Part shown: positions 6,163 through 12,550 of the stretch, in pieces | How the letters are laid out: the number at the start of each line of letters is the position of its first letter | Numbering within the stretch: the first letter of the stretch is position 1 | Assembly: GCA_945862475.1 (NCBI GenBank) | Contig: CAMAYW010000025.1 | Coordinates: 1-12,693 of the forward strand | DNA length: 12,693 nucleotides | Reading direction: 5' to 3' | DNA from: Bacteriovorax stolpii | Lineage (GTDB): Bacteria > Bdellovibrionota > Bacteriovoracia > Bacteriovoracales > Bacteriovoracaceae | Notes under the pieces: model-generated | Databases searched by the model: none | What the model saw: the letters and a program-made list of their open reading frames with translations, nothing else | What the model was told of the DNA's origin: nothing | Translations under genes and position numbers: made by a program

Positions 6163-6892
6163 AAAAAAGTTCCGACATCCCCTCGAAAAGAACCTTAATT
6201 GATATCAAGGCCAAAAGTGCATTAACGACTAGATTAAATTTATGATCTGAGATTTTTTTTCCAATCGGTATAGAGATCAAAACTCCCAGAAGAGTTCCAC
6301 AAACAAGTACCCCAACATGATTTTTCATCTCTAGGAAGTTCACTCCCGCGGCTCCAGAGAAGGCAATAATTTTAGATAACTGAAGAACCATTTGCCCTGC
6401 ACTCTTCGTGGATAAAATACCATCTCGACTTAATTTTAGACGATTAAAAAAGGGAACGACTGCAGGTCCGATCGCACCAACAAAAACTCCCATAAAGCCA
6501 GATAGTGCCCCTAACAGCACAAATGTTTTTTTTTCCGGCTCCTCAGTTGGTTTAATTTTCCAAGGAATAATAGAGGCCAAAATAAAAAATCCGACAATTA
6601 ATTTTAAAACACTCGGGTTAATGAGATGAAACATTTTGGCCGCAAGCCAAGTTGAAGGAAGCATGAGTAATCCATAGGCAAAGACCACTCTCCAATTTAC
6701 ATGACTAAAAAATAATCCTGTCCTTAAACCATTGGCAGAAAATTGAGTAAAACTATGAAGAGGAATCGAAATCTCCGGAGGAAAGAAAAGAAGTAGGCCT
6801 GCTAAAATAAGCGTTCCCCCACCTAAACCAGTTAAACTCGTGAGAAGTGCACCCAAGGTAACGAGAAAAAAAATAAGAATCATCGGGAGCAT
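6152..6892 (-). CDS. TauE/SafE (TSUP) family membrane transporter
   Basis: This 246-residue polytopic inner-membrane protein has about seven or eight hydrophobic segments. It shows the two repeat signatures of the family: TGLGGGTLILAGLLLFFP (21-38) in the first half and GVFVGAIGPAVVPFF (135-149) in the second, consistent with the TSUP inverted-repeat fold. Family members move sulfite, sulfoacetate, taurine-derived anions or other organic anions; the substrate here cannot be told from sequence. A charged cytosolic loop (about 112-122) separates the halves and is encoded by an A9 run (6526-6534 on the plus strand as T9). The ATG at 6892 overlaps the stop of the upstream DUF2252-like gene (TAATG), so the two are probably one operon. 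A second ATG three codons on is possible. The 3' end overlaps the opposing plus-strand gene by 11 bp. Confidence 0.9.
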   Translation of the reverse strand: MLPMILIFFLVTLGALLTSLTGLGGGTLILAGLLLFFPPEISIPLHSFTQFSANGLRTGLFFSHVNWRVVFAYGLLMLPSTWLAAKMFHLINPSVLKLIVGFFILASIIPWKIKPTEEPEKKTFVLLGALSGFMGVFVGAIGPAVVPFFNRLKLSRDGILSTKSAGQMVLQLSKIIAFSGAAGVNFLEMKNHVGVLVCGTLLGVLISIPIGKKISDHKFNLVVNALLALISIKVLFEGMSELFFSA

Positions 6893-8019
6893 TACCAGCC
6901 TCGATAAGCTTCATAGAGCTTGATCTTTCTGATGGTCGCTTCAAAAGCTAAATTAAGCTCATAGGTAAGAAGTTTACTGACCTTGTAATACTTATCAAAA
7001 TTAAGTAGCAAATCCTTCTCTATGAGTTCTGGATTTTTAGCATCACGAAGACCCTTTCGATGACCCTTACCAAGCTCAGAGCCAACTGAATAAGCGAAGT
7101 CACACTGCTCTTCTTTATCAAGAAATTTTTTAACCTTAACCGCAAAACTTGGAATTTGCCTTCCCCAATATTGTTTATTTTGGTGAGTACAAAATCCTAA
7201 TTTCTCCTCCATACCATCAGCAAAAACTTTACTAGCAAGAATCATTCTCTCCCCATGATGATGAGAGGGATTAAAGAAGAATTTATTATTTTTTTCTTCA
7301 TAGACTTCTTTGATGTCCAAAATGATCGAATCCATATGGGAGTCTGGATTTTTTGGATTCAGAGAATAAATAAAGTGTTTTTTTCCAAGGCTTCCAGGAG
7401 TTAGCCCTACTTCACTAATTTGATAGTCATTGAGTAAACTCAGTTCATTTCGAGACTCAAGGAATTTTTTTAAAAGTAGGGTTACCGTATCAGACTTTAC
7501 TGGAATGGCATTTTCGCGCATTTTTTTCGCCCAGCGCTTGTTTGATCGAAGATAATCCTTAGTCGTCATTTGCCACTTTTCTGGTTCTACACTCTTTAGC
7601 ATCTTGAGCTGCTTAGACGGAATCTCTGGATTCAAAAAATGAACGATGTAAGCATCTAAAAAGTACTCAATCACTTTTCTATCGAGAAAACCATCAGGAT
7701 CTTGTCTTCTTAGAGAAAGAGAACTCAAAAATCTTATGATATCCCAGCAATAAGGGCCCATTCTTGATCGATCAAAATCGAGCATCGCTGATCCACGAAA
7801 AGTCTTCACGTAATTATCAATATGAGGATTTCCGTGGATAAAAGTCACAGGAACCTTTAAGAGATCAACAAACCTCGCAACCTTCCCTTGCATAAGGGGG
7901 CATGCCATTCTAAAGAATAAGTACCTGGCCTCTCTTTTAGGTAGCGGTGAAATACCTAAGCGTTTTTGAAAGACTTGGGACTGACGGAGATATTCTTCCA
8001 TATACTCACTATAATTCAC
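6892..8019 (-). CDS. DUF2252-like protein with kinase-like motifs
   Basis: This soluble protein of 375 residues matches the DUF2252 pattern in order. It has HGNPHIDN (62-69, family GD-x-H-x-EN), LDFDRSRMGPYCWDI (80-94, family DFDE...GPxxWDLKR), VGLTPGSLGKKHF (204-216, family GVGSVG), ILDIKEV (233-239, family QVKEA), GERMILASKVFADGMEEKLGF (256-276, family GQRVV...) and AYSVGSELGKGH (309-320, family LAxAHA). The first two motifs resemble the catalytic and metal loops of aminoglycoside-phosphotransferase-like kinases, while a glycine-rich loop and conserved lysine come later, as if permuted. The usual Asp in HGD is Asn here (N64). The start is GTG at 8019 or ATG at 8001; neither has a good ribosome-binding site. 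It is coupled to the TSUP gene by TAATG. The biochemical role is unknown. Confidence 0.8.
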   Translation of the reverse strand: MNYSEYMEEYLRQSQVFQKRLGISPLPKREARYLFFRMACPLMQGKVARFVDLLKVPVTFIHGNPHIDNYVKTFRGSAMLDFDRSRMGPYCWDIIRFLSSLSLRRQDPDGFLDRKVIEYFLDAYIVHFLNPEIPSKQLKMLKSVEPEKWQMTTKDYLRSNKRWAKKMRENAIPVKSDTVTLLLKKFLESRNELSLLNDYQISEVGLTPGSLGKKHFIYSLNPKNPDSHMDSIILDIKEVYEEKNNKFFFNPSHHHGERMILASKVFADGMEEKLGFCTHQNKQYWGRQIPSFAVKVKKFLDKEEQCDFAYSVGSELGKGHRKGLRDAKNPELIEKDLLLNFDKYYKVSKLLTYELNLAFEATIRKIKLYEAYRGW

Positions 8020-8043
8020 ATAGCGGAAAACTTGGGATAAAAT
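8015..8043 (+). promoter_or_regulatory. Promoter candidate for the four-helix membrane protein
   Basis: TTCACA (8015-8020) and TAAAAT (8038-8043) each match 5 of 6 consensus positions, with an optimal 17-base spacer. Transcription should start near 8050, so the transcript would have almost no leader before ATG at 8052 or 8055. The -35 overlaps the GTG start (8017-8019) of the divergent DUF2252-like gene. This is the best-matching promoter in the window after considering spacing. Confidence 0.5.
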
Positions 8044-8051
8044 TTACAATT

Positions 8052-8567
8052 ATGATGGAAAAAATTAAAAAACACTTTTCGGGCCACAACCCAAAATACT
8101 TTGTCATTTTGGCCGTGGTGGGGTTGATTGTCCTAGACCTTATTAATTCCTATTACCTGCGTCTTTATTGGGTACACAAAAATCTCTCCATCCTTTATGT
8201 CGAAAAAGTCGCTTCAACTCAGGGCTTGGATTTTAGACAACTTAGCCAAGAATCCATCCAAGAAGTGAAACAAGTAATTGATAATGGATTCTTTTTTTTC
8301 CTATTTGTTGTCTTTGCGAACAACCTCTTTTTTTATTTTTTCTATCTTCGCAAAAAATTGTGGGCACAAGGGTATGTTTTGTTCTACACCGTAACAAATT
8401 CTCTCTTGGCGGTCCTTTTTCTTATAGAAGGACCGATCCTAGGAACATCATGGTTTTTATATAACATCATGACTATTTTTATTTATCTCTATTTGTATTT
8501 AGGTGTGAAGGTGCTTAAAAGTGCCACCACGGGCGTTATCCCTGCACATGAAAAGAGGGAACAATAA
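8052..8567 (+). CDS. Predicted four-helix inner-membrane protein, unknown family
   Basis: I do not recognise this 171-residue protein. It has four hydrophobic segments (about 16-34, 80-98, 105-127, 134-153). A soluble loop of about 45 residues (35-79) lies between the first and second, and a short polar tail follows the last. The N-terminus is basic (MMEKIKKHF), consistent with a cytoplasmic N-terminus and the loop outside. The frame stays open upstream to a GTG at 7947 inside the opposing gene. I chose the ATG pair at 8052/8055 because the basic N-terminus starts there and a good promoter ends just before it. No ribosome-binding site is visible, in line with a near-leaderless transcript. Its 3' end overlaps the opposing RNase H-fold gene by 32 bp. 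Function unknown. Confidence 0.75.
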   Translation: MMEKIKKHFSGHNPKYFVILAVVGLIVLDLINSYYLRLYWVHKNLSILYVEKVASTQGLDFRQLSQESIQEVKQVIDNGFFFFLFVVFANNLFFYFFYLRKKLWAQGYVLFYTVTNSLLAVLFLIEGPILGTSWFLYNIMTIFIYLYLYLGVKVLKSATTGVIPAHEKREQ

Positions 8568-9498
8568 AATTTCCTCCATCGCTATTACCCCAGATAGGAA
8601 TCTCACGAAGGCCATTCATAAGCATTTTTTGTCCTACAACGGATAATAAAAATGACTCAAAGGCTTGAGTGTTTTTAATAATTGTCTCTAGATCATTATC
8701 ATAAATAAAAATCTCCATCTGCCTTTCGATGTTTTTTACAATTTGCTCTCTTGCTAAACTAGCGAGATCCAAATCGAATAATTGAAGGAGAAGAGACTTA
8801 CTCACAACTCGGGCACGATAAAGCTCAATCAAACAAATATTTGTGTTCGATTCATACATCGTTAGATCTTTAGGTAGATGCCTCAGAAGATAATTCAGGC
8901 GGGCAAGAAGCATAACAGAAACATTTCCGAACGACTCGTAGGAAATTTTAAAAACCTCAAGTAACTGGTCATAATAATTTTTCCAAACCCAAAAATCAAT
9001 CGGACGATGCCAGTACGGAGTAAACCCCTTTCGAAGTTTTCTTTTAAAAGATCGAGAAAGCATATGCTCATCAGTATTTTTTTTAAGAAGATTTTTCGAA
9101 TAATCGACTTCTTGGGATGACACCCTTTCCTGCTCGTACTTTTTTGGATTGGATTGATGGAAATGAGCATCTTCTTTTAAAAGTCTATCCATTTCATTTC
9201 GTACAGCAACGACTGAGGATCGAGGACATTCTTTAGAGCTTTTACAATTGGGAAGGCAGGATTCTTCGCAGGGTGGACGGCTTAACGGAAAATCAACCAC
9301 AAGCTGTTTGAGTCCGTAGGTTTCTACCCAGCTCGTAATTATCTCATCCCTATCTCTAATCTCTTCATCTTTTACTTGGTGAAGAGATTTTAAAAACCAG
9401 CGTTTTTTATCAGGGTAATACTCTAAAAGAGAAAAGAAAAAATTTTCTCTTCTGCCTCCACCTAGGCTCATCCCCGCAACATTTTGAATAGAGTTCAC
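8536..9498 (-). CDS. RNase H-fold (DUF429-like) protein with degenerate active site
   Basis: Residue numbers count from GTG at 9498 (320 residues). The N-terminal strand NVAGMSLGGGRREN (6-19) resembles the DUF429 opening (AGVDL-x-G...). KQLVVDFPLSRPPC (64-77) matches the VDxPLSxP strand with acidic D69. LIELYRA (223-229) matches the EVYP-like strand (E225), and AFESFLLSVVG...GNFIVPSF (279-316) matches the closing helix and I-x-VP end. Such proteins are predicted nucleases of the RNase H/RuvC fold. Here the first catalytic Asp appears to be Ser11 and the last Asp is absent, so activity is doubtful. Four cysteines (C77, C81, C85, C91) follow the second strand and could bind metal. A central region (about 95-200) is unassigned. 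AAGGA lies seven bases before the GTG; TTG at 9501 is an alternative. It is the last gene of the salvage operon. Confidence 0.65.
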   Translation of the reverse strand: MNSIQNVAGMSLGGGRRENFFFSLLEYYPDKKRWFLKSLHQVKDEEIRDRDEIITSWVETYGLKQLVVDFPLSRPPCEESCLPNCKSSKECPRSSVVAVRNEMDRLLKEDAHFHQSNPKKYEQERVSSQEVDYSKNLLKKNTDEHMLSRSFKRKLRKGFTPYWHRPIDFWVWKNYYDQLLEVFKISYESFGNVSVMLLARLNYLLRHLPKDLTMYESNTNICLIELYRARVVSKSLLLQLFDLDLASLAREQIVKNIERQMEIFIYDNDLETIIKNTQAFESFLLSVVGQKMLMNGLREIPIWGNSDGGNFIVPSFHVQG

Positions 9499-9513
9499 CA
9501 ATCCAGTCCTTGT

Positions 9514-10527
9514 TTAGAGAGGAGCTTCGACTACAAATGGTAATATGCTCATTCCGTGTGCCTTAACTTTACCCTCAATCACGGCACGATCTATGCCTTT
9601 GTGAACGAGAATAAAACAACCTCCACCACCAGCACCACACATCTTTAGACCCAACACATTTCCATCTTTTTTTAGTTCCGAAGTAAACTGTCGAATCTTA
9701 TCTGTGGTTATTCCAGGAAATAACTTTTCTCGCTCAAGGCCTTCTAGAGCAATAAGACCAAGGACCTTATCCCACTGCTTCGTCTTAAGGGCCTCATAAG
9801 TCTGATGTGAAATATCTGCAATGGCCGTAAGACCTTGAACGACTTCAGGTTTTTTATCAAAAAATGCCTTATAAACTTCCCAATTGTTAATCCCAGACTG
9901 ACGAGATTGTCCTGAAGAAATAAGAGTAAGATGTTTCTCTAAAAATTCTTTGAGCTCATCCGTATAAAGTTGTTCGACTTTAATTTCACCCTCAATGCCC
10001 TTAATCGCCAAAATTCCACCTGTGAGTGCAGGAAAATAATCTTGGTATCCTGCCATCCCTTGGTTGAGGATTCTACTCTCAACAGCCTTCACTCTTAAAA
10101 CGGCCGTGTGCCGATCATAATTATGGCCAGTAAAATTACATAGAGCACGATAAAGAGTCACTCCCATGGCCGAGGACCCACCAAGACCAGACCCAGCTGG
10201 CGCCCCAGAGGAAAGTTCCAGCTTAATATGTGAGTTGATCCCAAATAGTCTTAGGATCTGAAGTACAAAACTCATTTCGGCAAAATCTTTTGAATAAACA
10301 ACTCGGTCTTCAGTTAGTTCAGCAGACGTATATTTATAATCTTTTTGATAATCGGCCGAATGGATTTCGACTCCATCAAAAGCAGTCTTTGTTAATTTAA
10401 CTGAAGCTTTTAAACCAGTCGCAACATTGAGAGTGACAACGTTTTTGATAATAAGATTAATGGGTTCGATATCAAGAGTTCCACCAACAAGATCAACTCT
10501 GACACTTCCAGTATTAGTTACCTGCAT
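9514..10527 (-). CDS. GHMP-family small-molecule kinase
   Basis: This 337-residue cytoplasmic ATP-dependent kinase has all three GHMP motifs. Motif 1 is VRVDLVGGTLDIEPI (9-23). The phosphate-binding motif 2 is SGAPAGSGLGGSSA (107-120). Motif 3 is KMCGAGGGGCFIL (295-307). GYQDYFPALTGG (160-171) carries the likely catalytic acid D163. The V/R-x-DLxGGxxD opening and the QDxxxxxxGG segment resemble sugar kinases such as D-glycero-D-manno-heptose 7-phosphate kinase (HddA) and galactokinase-like enzymes more than homoserine or mevalonate kinases. No heptose, galactose or isoprenoid genes are nearby, so the substrate is open. The ATG lies 14 bases inside the end of hpt, with AGGA seven bases upstream, so it is co-transcribed with the salvage genes. 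A gap of about 15 bp separates it from the RNase H-fold gene. Confidence 0.88.
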   Translation of the reverse strand: MQVTNTGSVRVDLVGGTLDIEPINLIIKNVVTLNVATGLKASVKLTKTAFDGVEIHSADYQKDYKYTSAELTEDRVVYSKDFAEMSFVLQILRLFGINSHIKLELSSGAPAGSGLGGSSAMGVTLYRALCNFTGHNYDRHTAVLRVKAVESRILNQGMAGYQDYFPALTGGILAIKGIEGEIKVEQLYTDELKEFLEKHLTLISSGQSRQSGINNWEVYKAFFDKKPEVVQGLTAIADISHQTYEALKTKQWDKVLGLIALEGLEREKLFPGITTDKIRQFTSELKKDGNVLGLKMCGAGGGGCFILVHKGIDRAVIEGKVKAHGMSILPFVVEAPL

Positions 10528-11044
10528 TCAACATTCCTATGTATGGTAGTTCACGATAGCGGCCGGCATAATCTAGTCCATAACCAATAACAAACTTATC
10601 TTCAATTTCAAAACCAAGGTAATCAATGTTCACCTTGTGCTTTAACTTTGAGGGTTTAAATAGTAACGAAGCCAATTTGATTTTCTTAGGTTTTCTCACT
10701 GACAAAAGCTCTAAGAGAGTTTTAATTGTTAGCCCCGTGTCCACAATATCTTCAACGATAAGAACATTCTTTCCTTCAATATTTGCAGTAATATCCATTT
10801 CAAGACGAACATTCCCTGAACTATTCGTGGAATCACCATAACTAGAAAGAGAGATAAACTCTAATTTAAGGGGACGATTAATTCTTTTAATGAGATCAGA
10901 ACAAAACATGAAAGAACCCTTCAGAACACAAATAACAACAAGGTCTTCATTTTCAAAATCTTTTGTGATCGCATTTCCAAGGGATTCAATTCTTAGAGAA
11001 ATCTCATCCTCAGTAATTAATGCTTCGGGCGTGTATAATTCCAT
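10514..11044 (-). CDS. hpt: Hypoxanthine(-guanine) phosphoribosyltransferase
   Basis: This 176-residue type I phosphoribosyltransferase converts hypoxanthine and usually guanine, with PRPP, to IMP and GMP. Key segments are VVICVLKGSFMF (36-47), the flexible-loop SSYG (67-70), the PRPP-binding loop VEDIVDTGLT (97-106), ASLLFKPSK (125-133) with the base-contacting lysine, and FVIGYGLDYAGRYR (151-164), the purine-pocket signature. Length is typical. The ATG has GAGG five bases upstream. It follows the upp-like gene by 12 bp and overlaps the GHMP kinase gene by 14 bp, placing it in the middle of the salvage operon. Confidence 0.96.
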   Translation of the reverse strand: MELYTPEALITEDEISLRIESLGNAITKDFENEDLVVICVLKGSFMFCSDLIKRINRPLKLEFISLSSYGDSTNSSGNVRLEMDITANIEGKNVLIVEDIVDTGLTIKTLLELLSVRKPKKIKLASLLFKPSKLKHKVNIDYLGFEIEDKFVIGYGLDYAGRYRELPYIGMLNAGN

Positions 11045-11056
11045 TTTTTCCTCTTC

Positions 11057-11875
11057 CTAGCAGTAGGAGTTATTTAGGATTTCTCCTAAACCACCTGCTC
11101 CAGGGATAATATATTGATGATTATTTAAGCCAATTTCTTGGTCCCAAAGTTTTCCAGGAACCTCATCTAAAACTTTTAAACTTGATAGTCCCCGGTCGAG
11201 CCTTAACGCAAAGACGTTAAGGTCTGGACACTCAGTCGTCACTCTCTTTATGTATTCTGGAGTCACGATGAGATGAAGAGCGATTAAAATCAGAGGACGA
11301 CCACCAACTTTTGATTTGTAGTGATCCACAACTTCGACCATCGTTCCTCCCGTGGCCCCCATAGGATCAGGGAATACGACGATCGCCCCTTCAATACCTC
11401 CACCAATTTTAGATCCTGAGACATTAACCCCCACAACTTGTCCTTTCTCATCAACAAGTCTTGCGACATAAAAGTGGTCCTGCCTAACTTTATCGGGGTT
11501 CATGAGAATATTTAATTTCTCATAACAAAGATGCGAAGGGTAAGTTCCAGCACGAGCGAGATCGACAGTTACGCATGGAACTTCTGAATCAATAATTTCA
11601 CCCTCATAACTTCCCTCTTGGTGAGAACTTTTCATCCTCGTATCAACCTTCGCTAACTTTTTAGGAAAAAGTGTGTTGATCGAGTAATCAAATAAATGAT
11701 TATAAAGAATTTCAATTAATTGATTGATCTCAGGCTGCTTCGTCGATGGAGACCCGAGTTTTGCGAGTAAACTGATCATCAAGGAAGAAGAAAGAATATG
11801 AATATTCTTTCCATAATGATGATCTATTTCACTAGGCTTAAAAATCAAACGTTGATGTTGGAAATCTTTGGCCAT
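11057..11875 (-). CDS. Divergent, extended uracil phosphoribosyltransferase
   Basis: The protein resembles Upp, which makes UMP from uracil and PRPP, but is 272 residues against about 210 usually. The PRPP-binding loop is FPDPMGATGGTMVEVVDHYK in pieces: DPMGATGGT (170-178), then VEVVDHYK. LILIALHLIVTPEYIKRV (195-212) matches the Upp strand after it, VFALRLDRGLS (221-231) the AxxD-x-LN segment, and YIIPGAGGLGEILNN (255-269) the terminal uracil-binding PGLGDAGDR-like loop. The latter is altered, with GGLGE in place of GDAGDR. VDLARAGTYP (104-113) corresponds to the LRAG segment. Extra material lies at the N-terminus, around 75-100 and at 140-165. Position between tdk and hpt supports a salvage role, but substrate specificity is uncertain. 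The ATG has GGAG seven bases upstream and lies in an inverted repeat. Confidence 0.8.
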   Translation of the reverse strand: MAKDFQHQRLIFKPSEIDHHYGKNIHILSSSLMISLLAKLGSPSTKQPEINQLIEILYNHLFDYSINTLFPKKLAKVDTRMKSSHQEGSYEGEIIDSEVPCVTVDLARAGTYPSHLCYEKLNILMNPDKVRQDHFYVARLVDEKGQVVGVNVSGSKIGGGIEGAIVVFPDPMGATGGTMVEVVDHYKSKVGGRPLILIALHLIVTPEYIKRVTTECPDLNVFALRLDRGLSSLKVLDEVPGKLWDQEIGLNNHQYIIPGAGGLGEILNNSYC

Positions 11876-11910
11876 GCCTGTTCTCCGTGAGGAAAAATTC
11901 TAGCATGGCC
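11870..11910 (-). promoter_or_regulatory. Hairpin covering the start codon of the upp-like gene
   Basis: Arms GGCCATGC (11903-11910 read on the minus strand) and GCATGGCC (11870-11877 read on the minus strand) form a perfect 8-bp stem, six pairs being G-C, with a 25-base loop. The downstream arm contains the ATG start (11873-11875) and the ribosome-binding GGAG sits in the loop. The tdk stop is 16 bases upstream of the stem. No U run follows, so it is not a terminator. A role in translational control or coupling to tdk is inferred. Confidence 0.5.
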
Positions 11911-11926
11911 CGGAAGTTTTTGTCTC

Positions 11927-12550
11927 TTAATTAGAAAGTTGACCGGCGAGAGGCTTAATCTCCTCTTCTAATGGAAGAAGAGCTTGCTCTTCGGCATCAT
12001 CATATTGGTAGTGACCCCTACAACGCGCTTCATAAGCATCCGTTTCACCTAGAAGAACTTGAGCTTTTGATTTAGTTAAACGCTGAGTCCTTGTTGCCTG
12101 GGCACCACAAACTGTACAGATGGCGTGAATTTTCATGACTTCGTCCGCAACAGCTAAAAGTGTTGGCATTGGACCAAATGGCTGCGCTCTATAATCAAGA
12201 TCCAAACCAGCACAAATGACTCTATATCCTCTTGCTGCTAGCTTCACGACAACAGTCGTGATGGCCTCATCAAAAAATTGAACCTCATCAATCGCTACAA
12301 CTCGAGTTGAATCTTTGAGACGAATGAGAATATCAACAGCATTTTCTACCGGCTCAGCCTTCACAGAACGAGAGGTGTGAGAAACAACACCCTCTTTATC
12401 GTAACGAATATCGATAGCAGGTTTAAAAATCTGTACTCTTTGCTTTGCTATTTGAGCGCGCTCAACTCTTCTAATTAGCTCAGATGTTTTCCCAGAAAAC
12501 ATCGGGCCACAAACGACTTCGATCGATCCATGAAAATGATGGTGCGTCAT
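11927..12550 (-). CDS. tdk: Thymidine kinase (type II)
   Basis: This 207-residue enzyme phosphorylates thymidine (and deoxyuridine) to the monophosphate with ATP. It has the P-loop GPMFSGKTSEL (15-25), AIDEVQFFD (86-94, catalytic base E89), AGLDLDYRAQPFGPMPTLLAVADEV (114-138 in pieces: GLDLDYR, PFGPMP) and the lasso-domain zinc site CTVC (C145, C148) with YEARCRGH (C177, H180). This is the tetrameric TK1-like class, not the herpes-type. A poorly conserved acidic tail ends the protein. GGAG lies about nine bases before the ATG. It is the first gene of the minus-strand salvage operon; the next gene starts 51 bp downstream. Confidence 0.96.
   Translation of the reverse strand: MTHHHFHGSIEVVCGPMFSGKTSELIRRVERAQIAKQRVQIFKPAIDIRYDKEGVVSHTSRSVKAEPVENAVDILIRLKDSTRVVAIDEVQFFDEAITTVVVKLAARGYRVICAGLDLDYRAQPFGPMPTLLAVADEVMKIHAICTVCGAQATRTQRLTKSKAQVLLGETDAYEARCRGHYQYDDAEEQALLPLEEEIKPLAGQLSN

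Noticed and set aside
6526..6534. A9 tract (minus strand) in the TSUP transporter gene as a slippage site
   Set aside because: It encodes Glu-Lys-Lys in a cytosolic loop, is shorter than the cpoB tract, and a product cut in the middle of a membrane protein is unlikely to be useful; I regard it as chance.
7947..8051. Upstream GTG extension of the four-helix membrane protein
   Set aside because: The extra 35 residues overlap the divergent gene, lack hydrophobic or conserved features, and lie upstream of the best promoter.
8539..8560. TCCCT...AGGGA inverted repeat near the end of the membrane-protein gene
   Set aside because: The stem is only five bases with a loop of about 12 and no T run; too weak for a terminator.
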